From the NCBI GenBank assembly GCA_946494335.1, contig CAMMBV010000011.1:1-64000 (forward strand): a stretch of DNA of 64,000 bases, given 5' to 3'. The notes under the pieces were generated by a model that worked only from the letters and a program-made list of their open reading frames with translations, was not told the origin of the DNA and did no database searches. Source of the stretch: an uncultured Ruminococcus sp. (GTDB lineage Bacteria; Bacillota; Clostridia; Lachnospirales; Lachnospiraceae). The position numbers and the translations under genes were made by a program. This document shows positions 42,951 to 51,828 of the stretch, in pieces (within the stretch, counting starts at the first letter, position 1; each line of letters starts with the position of its first letter).

Positions 42951-43572
42951 AGAGCTGGCGCTGGCCGCCCATCCCACCTCTTTCGTCTTTGCCTTTTTGG
43001 GCTGCCTGGTTGTCGTTCCCGCCTACCCTTACACAGTTATTTTCATGTTCGGCTGCCTGGCTCCTTACCTGACCTTCCTTTACGCCAGAGAGACCAACGA
43101 TGCGTGGTATACGGCCATTTTGCCGGTCAGCAAACGGGACAGTGTCAAAGGAAAATGTCTGCTGATCCTGTCCATCCAGCTATTTCAGCTGCTGATCTCA
43201 ATCCCCTTCGTTTTTCTGCGGAAGTTTTTGGATGTGACCAACAATCCGGTGGGAATTGACGCCACCGTGGCCTGGTATGGATTCGGTCTGATCATTTACT
43301 CCGTTTTTGATCTTGTCTTTTTCCCCGCCTATTATAAAAACGGCTACAAAGCGGGAAAGGCTTTTATCCTGGCCGCAATTCCCATGGCGCTTCTTATGAC
43401 TGTTGTGGAAGGGGTGGTCCATATTCCCGCTTTAGCATGGCTGGACAGCTATGCACCCCGGGATCTGCTTTTGCAGCTTCCCATTTTGCTGGCCGGAATT
43501 TTATGCTATGGACTTTCACTTCCGGCCGCATACAGGATATCTGTCCGTCGTTTTGAAAAGGTGGATTTATAA
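42934..43572 (+). CDS. ABC-2 type permease
   Basis: A 212-residue membrane protein with about six helices and the internal stretch YARETNDAWYTAILPVSKRDSVKGKC, whose LPVS-x-R-x-x-x-V-x-G-K pattern is common in short ABC-2 permeases next to GntR- or XRE-linked ATPases. The ATG at 42934 (AGGAG eight bases before) is preferred over a TTG six bases upstream. Last gene of the operon, followed by a terminator. Confidence 0.85.
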   Translation: MKLLYKELALAAHPTSFVFAFLGCLVVVPAYPYTVIFMFGCLAPYLTFLYARETNDAWYTAILPVSKRDSVKGKCLLILSIQLFQLLISIPFVFLRKFLDVTNNPVGIDATVAWYGFGLIIYSVFDLVFFPAYYKNGYKAGKAFILAAIPMALLMTVVEGVVHIPALAWLDSYAPRDLLLQLPILLAGILCYGLSLPAAYRISVRRFEKVDL

Positions 43573-43577
43573 TATTT

Positions 43578-43620
43578 AACCGCCGCATGGATTTCCTCCA
43601 TACGGCGGTATCTGTTTTAA
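43578..43620 (+). terminator. Terminator of the XRE-AbrB/ABC operon
   Basis: CCGCCGcATGGA pairs with TCCATaCGGCGG around a five-base loop and is followed by TATCTGTTTT. It lies 10 bases after the permease stop. Confidence 0.8.
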
Positions 43621-45017
43621 GTCAAAGACTCTGCGGAAATTTCCACCTGCTTTTTGCAAAATGCAACTCCATATTTAAAAATATTTTTTACCCCCTTCGC
43701 CGTCAAATCCGTATCATATTTCCGGTCATTTATCTGTTTGAGAGCGGCAGCTGAAAGCTGTTTTAATTTCTCCCGTGAATAATATCACTTAATTTTTGCA
43801 GGATCTCTTTCTGATAGACAGAAGCAATCTCCCGATTAGGCAGCATCACTTCACACATATAATCACCGCTGAAAAGAGATTCTGTTCTGATAACTTTCAG
43901 ATAACCGGCAACCAGAAGAAAGCTGTATACAGAAGAAGGGTTGCTCCTGATCTGAGGATAAATAACTCCCGTATCGATATAAGTCAGGAAGGATTCGCCC
44001 TGCATTAATGCATTCAGACGTTCATAAACATCAGAATCTGCATTTTTTAAGACCTCTCCAATGATCTCATTGCTTCCCGTGAACTGCCAGAATGCTATTA
44101 ATAACAGACCAGGGATTAAATATTTCTGTCTCTCCGAACTGATACCCATCATACCAGGCGCATATTTCTTCATATTTTTCCTCTGCACCATAATAAGCGG
44201 TGATTTCCTTTACCTCATTTGAAGTAAATCCAAAATATTCACTGTATCTGTCATCCAATACAGAATTTACTTTCAGATTATTTAATCCGCTGAATATGCT
44301 CTCTTTTGCCACGCGAAGAATTCCTGTCAGAAAGCCATAGGAAAGATGCCGGTTATCTTTCAGTCCGCCTGAAAACAAGTTGCGCATAAAAAGAATAACC
44401 TTATCATAAAATCCTTTCATATAGCCCTGCTGAATCGGTGTGTCATATTCATCGATAATAATAACGGGCGCAATGCCGTAATGCTCGTCCAGCATTTGAG
44501 AAAGTCGCTGCAGCGACATCATCATATCTGTGGCGTTGGCTTTTCCCTCCAGCACACTTCTGAAATATTCTTTTTCATACCTGCTGCAGCATGAGCTGAC
44601 CAACAGTTTTCGGTGGCGTTCAAACTCCTGTCTCAGAATTTTTGTAATCTGATCATAGGTCTCTTCCCAGGTATCCCGTTTCACATCTTTAAACGTAATA
44701 AAAATCACCGGATATCTGCCCTGATAATCCCGGTACTTTTTTCCGCACTGCCATATCTTTTTATCTTTGAAATAAACGGAGGTATCCTCGTCCGTCTTTT
44801 CAAAAAAAGTGCGAATCATATCCATATTTAATGTTTTTCCAAATCGGCGCGGCCGGGTAAACAAAGAAACCATGGGCCGCTCATCGAGGAAATCCCGGAT
44901 CATCAGAGTCTTGTCCACATAATAATATTCTGATGATGCCAGACGATAATCCGTAATTCCGATGGGCATCGGTAAAGCCGGCGTCATTTTATTCTTTTTG
45001 TATGCTTTCGTTTCCAC
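43618..45017 (-). pseudogene. Decayed AAA-ATPase-like/PD-(D/E)XK protein gene
   Basis: Family signature: LPMPIGITDYRLASSEYYYVDKT, then TRPRRFGKTLNMDM and IIIDEYDTPIQQGY of the AAA-ATPase-like (DUF1703-type) family. The gene is broken three ways. Near 44100 a frameshift separates the DGYQFGETEIFNPWSVINSI end from AFWQFTGSNEIIGEVLKN in the next frame. A stop follows ...LQKLSDIIHGRN at 43763. The C-terminal nuclease tail (SAAALKQINDRKYDTDLTAKG...YGVAF) is in yet another frame at 43618-43780, so much of the nuclease domain has been deleted. Start chosen at a GTG at 45017 after GGGAGGTG. Confidence 0.8.
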
Positions 45018-45038
45018 GCGGCCGTCACCTCCCAAGCA

Positions 45039-45127
45039 ATCTTTCCTTCACCGCCTCCTCATGGGCGCACATGACATCTTAGACGAACCCACGTCGGTCT
45101 GGAGCCTGTATCAAGGGATGAGATTCT
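45039..45127. other. Relic junction: queA 3' fragment joined to an ABC ATPase fragment
   Basis: Bases 45039-45062 are identical to 46307-46330 inside queA, and the match continues to 45074 at 33 of 36. Bases 45072-45127 (plus strand) then match the Walker B region of the ABC ATPase gene at 42646-42700 at roughly 80 percent and read ILDEPTSGLEPVSRDEILHI if one missing base is restored. Neither piece is a gene. The block separates the decayed AAA gene from the toxin gene and looks like a recombination footprint. Confidence 0.75.
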
Positions 45128-45156
45128 GCATATTTCCCCCAGTATTTTTTCTTTCG

Positions 45157-45528
45157 TTAAAGCGCATTGTCAATCAATTCTTTCTGAAACTCTTCTACTA
45201 ACGCTATCACCTCAACGTAAGCATCTGGATATTCACTTTTAAAATCGGCAATCAAATCAGCAAGCTCACCAATATTTACTGTCGCCTGCTTGTGTGTGCG
45301 GATATAAGATGTAGCTTTCAGCAATAGTTTGGGATAATCAACAGCCTGTATTTCAAAATCGTACTTTGGGTCTATGTGCTGTCGATTTGTTACTCGCGAT
45401 ATGGGCAGTACAACATAATCATCGTCATCTGCCAGTCCTATGATAAGCACAGGGCGCTTTTTAAATGCCATTTTGCGCGTAGAACTATCGTAATATTTAA
45501 AAGTGGCCCAATATGCTTTGCCTATCAT
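45157..45528 (-). CDS. PemK/MazF-like toxin
   Basis: A 123-residue protein. The front matches the PemK/MazF beta-barrel: GKAYWATFKYYDSSTRKMAFKKRPVLIIGLADDDDYVVLPISRVT, then LLLKATSYIRTHKQATVNIGEL near the Lys/Thr positions used for RNA binding. MazF-type toxins cut mRNA. It overlaps the upstream Panacea gene by four bases (antitoxin first, toxin second). The call is a motif reading; enzymatic activity is inferred. Confidence 0.8.
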   Translation of the reverse strand: MIGKAYWATFKYYDSSTRKMAFKKRPVLIIGLADDDDYVVLPISRVTNRQHIDPKYDFEIQAVDYPKLLLKATSYIRTHKQATVNIGELADLIADFKSEYPDAYVEVIALVEEFQKELIDNAL

Positions 45529-46019
45529 TGAGCCACCTCCACATCATCAAACTCATCATAATACATATCATATATTGCATCATATGGTCTTACTCTTTCA
45601 GCATCTTTTCTTATATCATCAACAGACAATGGTTTACTTCCGTTTTCTCCGACAGCTAAGTTTTTTCTTGAATTCTGCCATGAAAGTTCTTTGTGAGAGA
45701 TTTCACTCAGTTTCCACGATGCTAATCCGCCATATTGCAATATTACGTTTTTTACAATATAGGTCGCTGCTGCTGACAAAGGTCTCTTGTCCTCATAATA
45801 CATGCCATCTTCTGTATACAAAGCACGCACATCTTTTGATACAGGACCATATTTCCAGCCCTCAAACACTTCTGGAAAAAGCGGTTCATTCGTAATTGCA
45901 AGGCTTTCCCTCTGTGAAAGATAAAGTAACTTGTGCAGTTTCATCTCGTCAATTACTTCACCTGACTGCCGTTTGTACTCATCATATACATATTGAGCAA
46001 CATCAATAATTCTTTCCAT
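45525..46019 (-). CDS. Panacea-domain (DUF4065/SocA-like) antitoxin
   Basis: A 164-residue protein with the Panacea hallmarks IIDVAQYVYDEY, DEMKLHKLLYLSQRESLAI, LFPEVFEGWKYGPVSKDVRALY and LASWKLSEISHKELSW. Panacea proteins are promiscuous antitoxins found next to unrelated toxins. Start at the ATG at 46019, behind AAGGAGGTG; the longer in-frame ORF has no site and crosses the leader. It is first in the pair and overlaps the PemK-like toxin by four bases, so coupled translation is expected. Confidence 0.85.
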   Translation of the reverse strand: MERIIDVAQYVYDEYKRQSGEVIDEMKLHKLLYLSQRESLAITNEPLFPEVFEGWKYGPVSKDVRALYTEDGMYYEDKRPLSAAATYIVKNVILQYGGLASWKLSEISHKELSWQNSRKNLAVGENGSKPLSVDDIRKDAERVRPYDAIYDMYYDEFDDVEVAQ

Positions 46020-46157
46020 GACTGCACCTCCTTTGATTGCGCACTGCATAGTATAAAAAAAGCGCCTTACGGCGGACCCCACATTTGATGCCAGCACATG
46101 GCACATAACAAAAATCAGATTAATGTAGGTGTACAGCGTATCTCTACCTGCAATTTT

Positions 46158-46186
46158 ATTTTATGCAAACATTACGACTTTGTCAA
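46158..46186 (-). promoter_or_regulatory. Promoter of the Panacea-PemK pair
   Basis: Minus-strand TTGACA (46181-46186), 17-base spacer, TAAAAT (46158-46163). This gives a leader of about 130 bases before the antitoxin ATG, with no obvious structure. Confidence 0.7.
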
Positions 46187-46265
46187 CTGTTTTACTTCTC
46201 CAAATTAATTAACTTTCACTGTCCTTTTCTCATCTCTTAAACCCAACAAATGTTAGAAAACGGTG

Positions 46266-47291
46266 TTAATCGATAAACATGGCATCTCCAAAAGAAAAGA
46301 AGCGGTATCTTTCCTTCACCGCCTCCTCATAGGCGTGCATGATCTTTTCCTTTCCTGCCAGGGCGGAAACCAGCATCAAAAGGGTGGACTCCGGAAGATG
46401 AAAGTTTGTGATCAGGCAATCGATCACTTTAAATTCATATCCCGGATAGATAAAGATATCGGTCCAGCCGCTGCCGGCTTTTACCATGCCATTTTCATCC
46501 GCCGCCGACTCCAGCGTCCGGCAGCTGGTGGTACCCACGGAAATGACCCTGTGCCCTGCTTTTTTTGCCTCATTGATCAGCCGGGCCTGATCCTCTTCCA
46601 CCACATAGAATTCCGAGTGCATATGATGCTTTGTCACATCTTCCACCTTCACCGGCCGGAAGGTGCCAAGACCCACGTGGAGCGTCACATGGGCGATAAC
46701 TGCCCCCATCTGCCGCACCTGCTCCAGCAGCTCCTCCGTAAAGTGAAGACCCGCCGTGGGCGCCGCCGCCGAACCGTCGTGTTTGGCATAGACGGTCTGG
46801 TACCGGTTCTTATCCTGCAGTTTATGGGTGATATAAGGAGGAAGGGGCATCTCCCCCAGGGCGTCCAGAATCTCCTCGAAGATTCCGTCATACTCGAAGC
46901 GAATCAGGCGGTTGCCCTCCTCCACAATATCGATTACCTCACCCTTTAAAATACCGTCTCCGAACATCAGCTTTGTTCCCGGTTTTGCCTTTTTCCCGGG
47001 CTTTACCAGCGTTTCCCATACGTCCTTGTCCCTGCGCTTTAACAACAGGATCTCAATATGGGCGTCGGTTCCTTCTTTTCGTCCGAACAGCCGGGCCGGA
47101 ATGACTTTGGTATCATTGATCACCAGACAGTCTCCGGGATGGAGCCAGTCCAGAATATCCGTAAAATGCTGATGGCGGATTTCGCCCGTTCGTCTGCAAA
47201 GATGCATCAGTCTGGAATCCGAACGCTTTTTAAGCGGATCCTGAGCGATCAGCTCCTGGGGCAGGTCATAATAAAAATCCGAAGTTTTCAC
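46266..47291 (-). CDS. queA: tRNA preQ1(34) S-adenosylmethionine ribosyltransferase-isomerase
   Basis: The 341-residue enzyme builds epoxyqueuosine on tRNA using the ribosyl part of SAM. Motifs: [15 protein letters not shown] at the start, [42 protein letters not shown] and TCRTLESA-like TTSCRTLES. Length is normal. It overlaps the phosphatase gene upstream by four bases and is last in the pheS-pheT operon. Its last 30 or so codons hold the 24-base segment copied at 45039. QueA implies salvage or synthesis of the queuine precursor elsewhere. Confidence 0.95.
   Translation of the reverse strand: MKTSDFYYDLPQELIAQDPLKKRSDSRLMHLCRRTGEIRHQHFTDILDWLHPGDCLVINDTKVIPARLFGRKEGTDAHIEILLLKRRDKDVWETLVKPGKKAKPGTKLMFGDGILKGEVIDIVEEGNRLIRFEYDGIFEEILDALGEMPLPPYITHKLQDKNRYQTVYAKHDGSAAAPTAGLHFTEELLEQVRQMGAVIAHVTLHVGLGTFRPVKVEDVTKHHMHSEFYVVEEDQARLINEAKKAGHRVISVGTTSCRTLESAADENGMVKAGSGWTDIFIYPGYEFKVIDCLITNFHLPESTLLMLVSALAGKEKIMHAYEEAVKERYRFFSFGDAMFID
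46307..46330. repeat. Direct repeat in the queA 3' end (copy 2 of 2)
   Basis: Identical over 24 bases to 45039-45062 in the same orientation. The two copies bracket a 1.24-kb segment that carries the Panacea and PemK-like genes. Confidence 0.85.
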
Positions 47292-47941
47292 TGTCTCCCC
47301 TCCCCGTAATAGTCGCCCATATTTCCTTTGTCATAATAAATCCGATCCTCCTCCAATATGCGAAAGCCCTCCTTATCCACGTCTACAATGCATACGCCGC
47401 AGTTTGGCGGCACATGGCCCCGCCAGAAATTTTCCGTATGGTCCTGATAAAAATAATTCATCAAAGCCCGCAGGGTACAGCCATGGGAAGAAATCAGCAC
47501 GTTGATATCCTGATCCCTTTTCTCCTTCAAAAGTTCCTCCAGAAAATCCGCCGTCCTGTCACATACCTCCTGGATCCGTTCCCCGTCTTTTGGCGGTTCG
47601 TAATGGAAGGGATCTGTGAAAAATGCCTGGAAGGATTCCGAAGGAATCTCATAATGATCCCGGTGACAGGACAATCCTTCCCAGATGCCAAAACCGATCT
47701 CTTCCAGACGCCGGTCAACGACAACAGGAGCGTCCGTCTCCTTTGCCACCAGCTGCGCCGTCTGCAGCGCACGCTTTAAGGGGCTGGAATAAACCGCCTC
47801 AAAGTGTACGTCTGACAGGGCTTCCCCTGTCAGACGTGCCAGCGCCACTCCTTTTTCATTCAGGGGAATATCGGATTTCCCCTGAAGCTTTGCCTGTGTG
47901 TTCCACACGGTTTCTCCGTGTCTGATAAAATATAACTTCAT
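47288..47941 (-). CDS. Histidine phosphatase family protein (phosphoglycerate mutase-like)
   Basis: A 217-residue cytoplasmic phosphatase. It has the RHGETVWN phosphohistidine motif near residue 7, the Arg in [12 protein letters not shown], a conserved Glu in [11 protein letters not shown] and the second His in [13 protein letters not shown]. Family members act on sugar or nucleotide phosphates, alpha-ribazole phosphate or others; the exact substrate is not evident. It sits between pheT (10 bases upstream) and queA (4-base overlap) in one operon. Confidence 0.88.
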   Translation of the reverse strand: MKLYFIRHGETVWNTQAKLQGKSDIPLNEKGVALARLTGEALSDVHFEAVYSSPLKRALQTAQLVAKETDAPVVVDRRLEEIGFGIWEGLSCHRDHYEIPSESFQAFFTDPFHYEPPKDGERIQEVCDRTADFLEELLKEKRDQDINVLISSHGCTLRALMNYFYQDHTENFWRGHVPPNCGVCIVDVDKEGFRILEEDRIYYDKGNMGDYYGEGRQ

Positions 47942-47951
47942 TTTACACCTG

Positions 47952-50369
47952 TTACTGTCTTAAAACAGCACCCAATCCTTCCAGTCCGTTCAGTATCTTC
48001 TTCATGGCAGCCGTAATATCCGCTTCCTCCAAAGTACGGTCATCCGCACGGAATGTGATGGAATAAGCTACGGATTTATATCCTTCCTCGATCTGATCTC
48101 CCTCATAGACGTCAAAGAGCTGATAGGATTCCAGAATCTTTCCGCCTCTTTGTTCAATGATCTTTTCGATCTCACCCACCATGACTTTTTTCGGCACTAC
48201 CATGCTGATATCCCTGGCCACGGCCGGATATTTGGCGATGCCGCTGTATTTTCTGTCGTATGTGGCAAAGTCCAGAATGGAAAGAATGTCCAGTACCGCC
48301 ACATACACTTTTGTCTTGATATCATAATTGTCCGCTGTTTCCGGATGAATTTCTCCCAGATATCCCACGCAGGTTCCCTCATACATCACATCAGCCTGAC
48401 GGCCCGGATGCAGGAAGGGCTTTTTGTCGGAGGGATCATACTCTACTTTTTTATGCATTCCCACCTTTTCCAGGAATTCTTCCACTACGCCTTTCATCAC
48501 GAAGAAATCCCCTTCTCCGTACATACCCAGGGTAAACATCATACGTTCCTCCGGCAGACTGGTCAGCGGAAGCTCCTGGGGCAGATAAACATTGCCCAGC
48601 TCATAGAGTTTCACATTTTTATTTCTTCTGTTATAGTTGGAAGCCAAGGAGGTCAGCATACCATTGAGAGAAATGGTCCGCATGATGCTGAAATCCTCTC
48701 CCAGCGGATTTTGTATGGTCACCGCTTTTCTAAGAGGGCTGTCCTCTGGCAGCAGCAGTTTGTCGAAAACCTTCGGACTTTCAAAGGAGTAGCACATACC
48801 CTGGGAGAATCCGCAGAACTCAGCCACATCTCTGGCCGTCTCTTCAATCCGCATTTTAAAAGATTTCTTTCCTGTGGTTGCCTCTCCGCTTGGCAGGGTC
48901 ATGGGAATGTTGTCGTATCCGTAGAAGCGGGCCACTTCCTCCGCCACATCAGCCGTACAGAGAATATCCTGACGGAAAGTGGGCACCACGATCTCGCCGG
49001 TGGCTTCATCAAAGACAAGCTCCAGTCTTCCCAGGTATTCCAGCATCTGTTCCTTTGAAATATCCGTTCCCAGAAGTCCGTTGATTTTTTCCGGCTCAAA
49101 GGGCACCCGCACCGGTTCCTTTTTCCCGATATAGACGTCCACTGTGCCGCCCACCACTTCTCCTGCTCCCAGCTCTTCCATCAGCTGGCAGGCTCTGTCG
49201 ATGGCAGCCTTTGCGTTGTTGGGATCCAGTCCTTTTTCAAATTTTCCGGAAGCGTCGGTCCGAAGTCCAACTCGTTTGCTGGAAAGACGGATGTTGGTGC
49301 CGTCAAAGCAGGCCGCTTCAAAAAGCACCGTTTTTACAGAATCGGTAATCATGGAATTCTCACCGCCCATGATTCCCGCAATGCCTACCGCTTTTTCCGC
49401 ATCGCAGATCATCAGCACAGAATCGTCCATGGTTCTCTCCTGACCGTCCAGCGTCACAAATTTTTCACCCTTATCTGCTCTGCGGACAATGATCTCACGG
49501 CCGGCAATGGTATCCAGATCATAGGCATGCATGGGCTGTCCGTACTCTTCCATCACATAGTTGGTGATATCCACCAGGTTATTGATGGGACGGATGCCGT
49601 TGGCCGCCAGGCATCTTTGCATCCACTTGGGTGAAGGTCCGATCTTTACATTTTTCACCACACGAGCACAGTAACGAGGACAAAGCTTCTCATCTTTTAC
49701 CGTTACTCGGATATAATCTCCCGCGTCTTCTTCGTTTCCTGTCTCTTTCACAACCGGAGGCTTAAACTCTTTTCGGAAGGTAGCCGCCGCCTCTCTGGCA
49801 ATTCCCAGCACCCCGTAGCAGTCCACCCGGTTGGATGTAATCTCATACTCAAAGATAACGTCGTCCAGTCCCAGCGCGTGGATGGCGCTTTCTCCTGTCA
49901 CGGCGTCTTCCGGAAAAATGTAGATGCCGTACTCCGGAGCTTCCGGATACATCTCTCTGGTGCTTCCCAGCTCCTCAATGGAGCACATCATTCCGCAGGA
50001 CTCCACGCCCCTTAATTTTCCCTTTTTGATCTTGATGCCGCCCGGCGTCATTTTTCCGTCGTGACCGCCGGCCACACGGCCCCCGTCCAGAACCACCGGA
50101 ACCTTGTCGCCTTCTTTCACATTGGGCGCTCCCGTCACGATCTGAACGGTTTTTTCTCCCACGTCCACCTGGCAGACAATCAGTTTGTCCGCATCGGGAT
50201 GGGGTTCTATTTTCTCAATCCGGCCGATGACAATCTGATCCAGATCTGCATCCAGCTTTTCAAAGCCTTCCACCTTCGTACCTGACAGCGTCATGGCATC
50301 TGTATATTCCTGCGCCGTGACGGTAAGATCCGGTACGTACTGTTTTATCCATGATAATGATGTATTCAT
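47952..50369 (-). CDS. pheT: Phenylalanyl-tRNA synthetase beta subunit
   Basis: An 805-residue subunit of normal bacterial length. Order of domains: EMAP-like tRNA-binding region (IGRIEKIEPHPDADKLIVCQVDVG), B3/B4 editing domain (TSNRVDCYGVLGIAREAAA, VDITNYVMEEYGQPMHAYDLD), B5 and the catalytic-like core (RTDASGKFEKGLDPNNAKAAI), and a C-terminal FDX-ACB domain (YPAVARDISMVVPKKVMVGEIEKII). Start ATG at 50369 after GGAGG; the GTG just before is less likely. Follows pheS by 21 bases. Confidence 0.97.
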   Translation of the reverse strand: MNTSLSWIKQYVPDLTVTAQEYTDAMTLSGTKVEGFEKLDADLDQIVIGRIEKIEPHPDADKLIVCQVDVGEKTVQIVTGAPNVKEGDKVPVVLDGGRVAGGHDGKMTPGGIKIKKGKLRGVESCGMMCSIEELGSTREMYPEAPEYGIYIFPEDAVTGESAIHALGLDDVIFEYEITSNRVDCYGVLGIAREAAATFRKEFKPPVVKETGNEEDAGDYIRVTVKDEKLCPRYCARVVKNVKIGPSPKWMQRCLAANGIRPINNLVDITNYVMEEYGQPMHAYDLDTIAGREIIVRRADKGEKFVTLDGQERTMDDSVLMICDAEKAVGIAGIMGGENSMITDSVKTVLFEAACFDGTNIRLSSKRVGLRTDASGKFEKGLDPNNAKAAIDRACQLMEELGAGEVVGGTVDVYIGKKEPVRVPFEPEKINGLLGTDISKEQMLEYLGRLELVFDEATGEIVVPTFRQDILCTADVAEEVARFYGYDNIPMTLPSGEATTGKKSFKMRIEETARDVAEFCGFSQGMCYSFESPKVFDKLLLPEDSPLRKAVTIQNPLGEDFSIMRTISLNGMLTSLASNYNRRNKNVKLYELGNVYLPQELPLTSLPEERMMFTLGMYGEGDFFVMKGVVEEFLEKVGMHKKVEYDPSDKKPFLHPGRQADVMYEGTCVGYLGEIHPETADNYDIKTKVYVAVLDILSILDFATYDRKYSGIAKYPAVARDISMVVPKKVMVGEIEKIIEQRGGKILESYQLFDVYEGDQIEEGYKSVAYSITFRADDRTLEEADITAAMKKILNGLEGLGAVLRQ

Positions 50370-50390
50370 CACTCTTCCTCCTATATCCTG

Positions 50391-51422
50391 TCAGAACTGT
50401 TTTAAGAAACGGTAATCGTTTTCATACAGCAGACGCATATCGTCAATTTCATATTTCAGCAGCGCAATACGCTCCAGCCCCACGCCAAAGGCAAAACCCG
50501 TATACACTTCCGGATCGATGCCGCACATTTCAAATACATGGGGATGCACCATACCGCAGCCCAGGATTTCAATCCAGCCGGATCCTTTACAGAAACGGCA
50601 GCCCTTTCCGCCGCATTTAAAGCAGGACACGTCCACCTCCGCGCTGGGCTCTGTGAAGGGGAAATGATGAGGACGGAACTTGGTCTTCGTCTCCGGTCCG
50701 AACAGTTCTTTAGCAAACTGCTCCAGCGTTCCCTTCAGATCCGCAAAAGTGATATTCTTATCCACCACCAGTCCTTCAATCTGATGGAAGGATGGAGAAT
50801 GGGTGGCGTCCACTTCATCAGAACGGAACACCCGTCCCGGGGAGATCATGCGAATGGGCAGTTTTCCCTGCTCCATTACACGCGCCTGTACCGGAGAAGT
50901 CTGCGTTCTGAGCACGATATCTTTATTAATATAGAAGGTATCCTGCTCATCTTTGGCGGGGTGATTGGCGGGAATGTTCAGTTTTTCGAAATTGTAAAGA
51001 TCGTATTCGATCTCCGGCCCTTCTACCACTTCGTAGCCCATACCGATGAAAATACGCTCCATCTCTTCCAGAGCAATGGTGTTGGGATGGCGATGCCCCA
51101 CTCTGGCCCGTTTTGCCGGCAGCGTAACGTCAATGGTCTCTTCCGCCATCTGGCGCTCCCGGATGGCTTTTTCCAGCCGTTCCTTCGTCTCCTCCAGATG
51201 ATTTTCAATGGTCTGGCGAACCTCGTTTACCATCTGACCCACTTTGGGGCGCTCCTCCGCAGCAACGTCCTTCATGCCCTTGAGCACAGAGGTCAGTCTG
51301 CCTTTTTTGCCAAGGAAGCTTACACGGACGTCATTTAATTTGTCCAAAGCATCGGATTCCTGAATGCTCTGCATCGCTTCGTCCAGTATGGACTGCAGTT
51401 TGTCTTTCATGTTTTCATTCAT
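50391..51422 (-). CDS. pheS: Phenylalanyl-tRNA synthetase alpha subunit
   Basis: The 343-residue catalytic subunit charges tRNA-Phe. It has an N-terminal coiled coil (residues 1-90), class II motif 2 with [28 protein letters not shown], and motif 3 [16 protein letters not shown]. The inserted segment [26 protein letters not shown] is family-typical. ATG at 51422 behind GAGGAGA. First gene of the pheST-phosphatase-queA operon, controlled by a T-box leader. Confidence 0.97.
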   Translation of the reverse strand: MNENMKDKLQSILDEAMQSIQESDALDKLNDVRVSFLGKKGRLTSVLKGMKDVAAEERPKVGQMVNEVRQTIENHLEETKERLEKAIRERQMAEETIDVTLPAKRARVGHRHPNTIALEEMERIFIGMGYEVVEGPEIEYDLYNFEKLNIPANHPAKDEQDTFYINKDIVLRTQTSPVQARVMEQGKLPIRMISPGRVFRSDEVDATHSPSFHQIEGLVVDKNITFADLKGTLEQFAKELFGPETKTKFRPHHFPFTEPSAEVDVSCFKCGGKGCRFCKGSGWIEILGCGMVHPHVFEMCGIDPEVYTGFAFGVGLERIALLKYEIDDMRLLYENDYRFLKQF

Positions 51423-51527
51423 GATTCATTCTCCTCGTTTTTCTTTAAATTCATACCCTGCTGCACGGAGTGTTTTGTATACCGGAAAAAGGGGGCACAC
51501 ATCAGCGTGACAAGGTCTTTCCCGGTA

Positions 51528-51787
51528 TATAAAAAAGCTCCGTCTCCTGAAATAGGGACGAAGCTAAATTCCGTGGTACCACCCTGATTCCCGCAGAATA
51601 CTGCGGGCGCTCAAAGCAGGCTTAACGCGCCTGTCACGGCATCCCCTACTGGAAAACTTTCAGGGATGCGGCTTCGGTGGGAACCTCAACATATGCCTGA
51701 ACTTGGAAAAGCTTTCAGCCGGTGACTCTTCCTCTCTGATAGAAAACATATGTCTACTGACACCTTCACAGCCTGTTTTCATATTCA
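51528..51787 (-). ncRNA. T-box leader of pheST
   Basis: The minus-strand leader carries the T-box core AGGGTGGTACCACGG (about 51573-51587), which pairs with uncharged tRNA acceptor ends. It is followed by a terminator hairpin: GCTTCGTCCC and GGAGACGGAGC, then six T (51531-51566). A UUC (Phe) triplet at 51681-51683 sits at a plausible specifier place. By family knowledge it reads through when tRNA-Phe is uncharged. Confidence 0.93.
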
Positions 51788-51793
51788 TGTATC

Positions 51794-51821
51794 ATTTTAT
51801 CACAAAAGAACCGGCTGTCAA
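51794..51821 (-). promoter_or_regulatory. Promoter of the pheST T-box leader
   Basis: Minus-strand TTGACA (51816-51821), 16-base spacer and TAAAAT (51794-51799), directly after the stop of the yihY gene. Confidence 0.7.
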
Positions 51822-51828
51822 GAAAAAA

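Noticed and set aside
45066..45130. ABC ATPase gene fragment as a live small gene
   Set aside because: Only about 20 codons with a missing base and no start or stop context.
43618..46342. Insertion sequence or prophage
   Set aside because: No transposase, integrase, inverted terminal repeats or tRNA target; only the queA direct repeat marks the edges.
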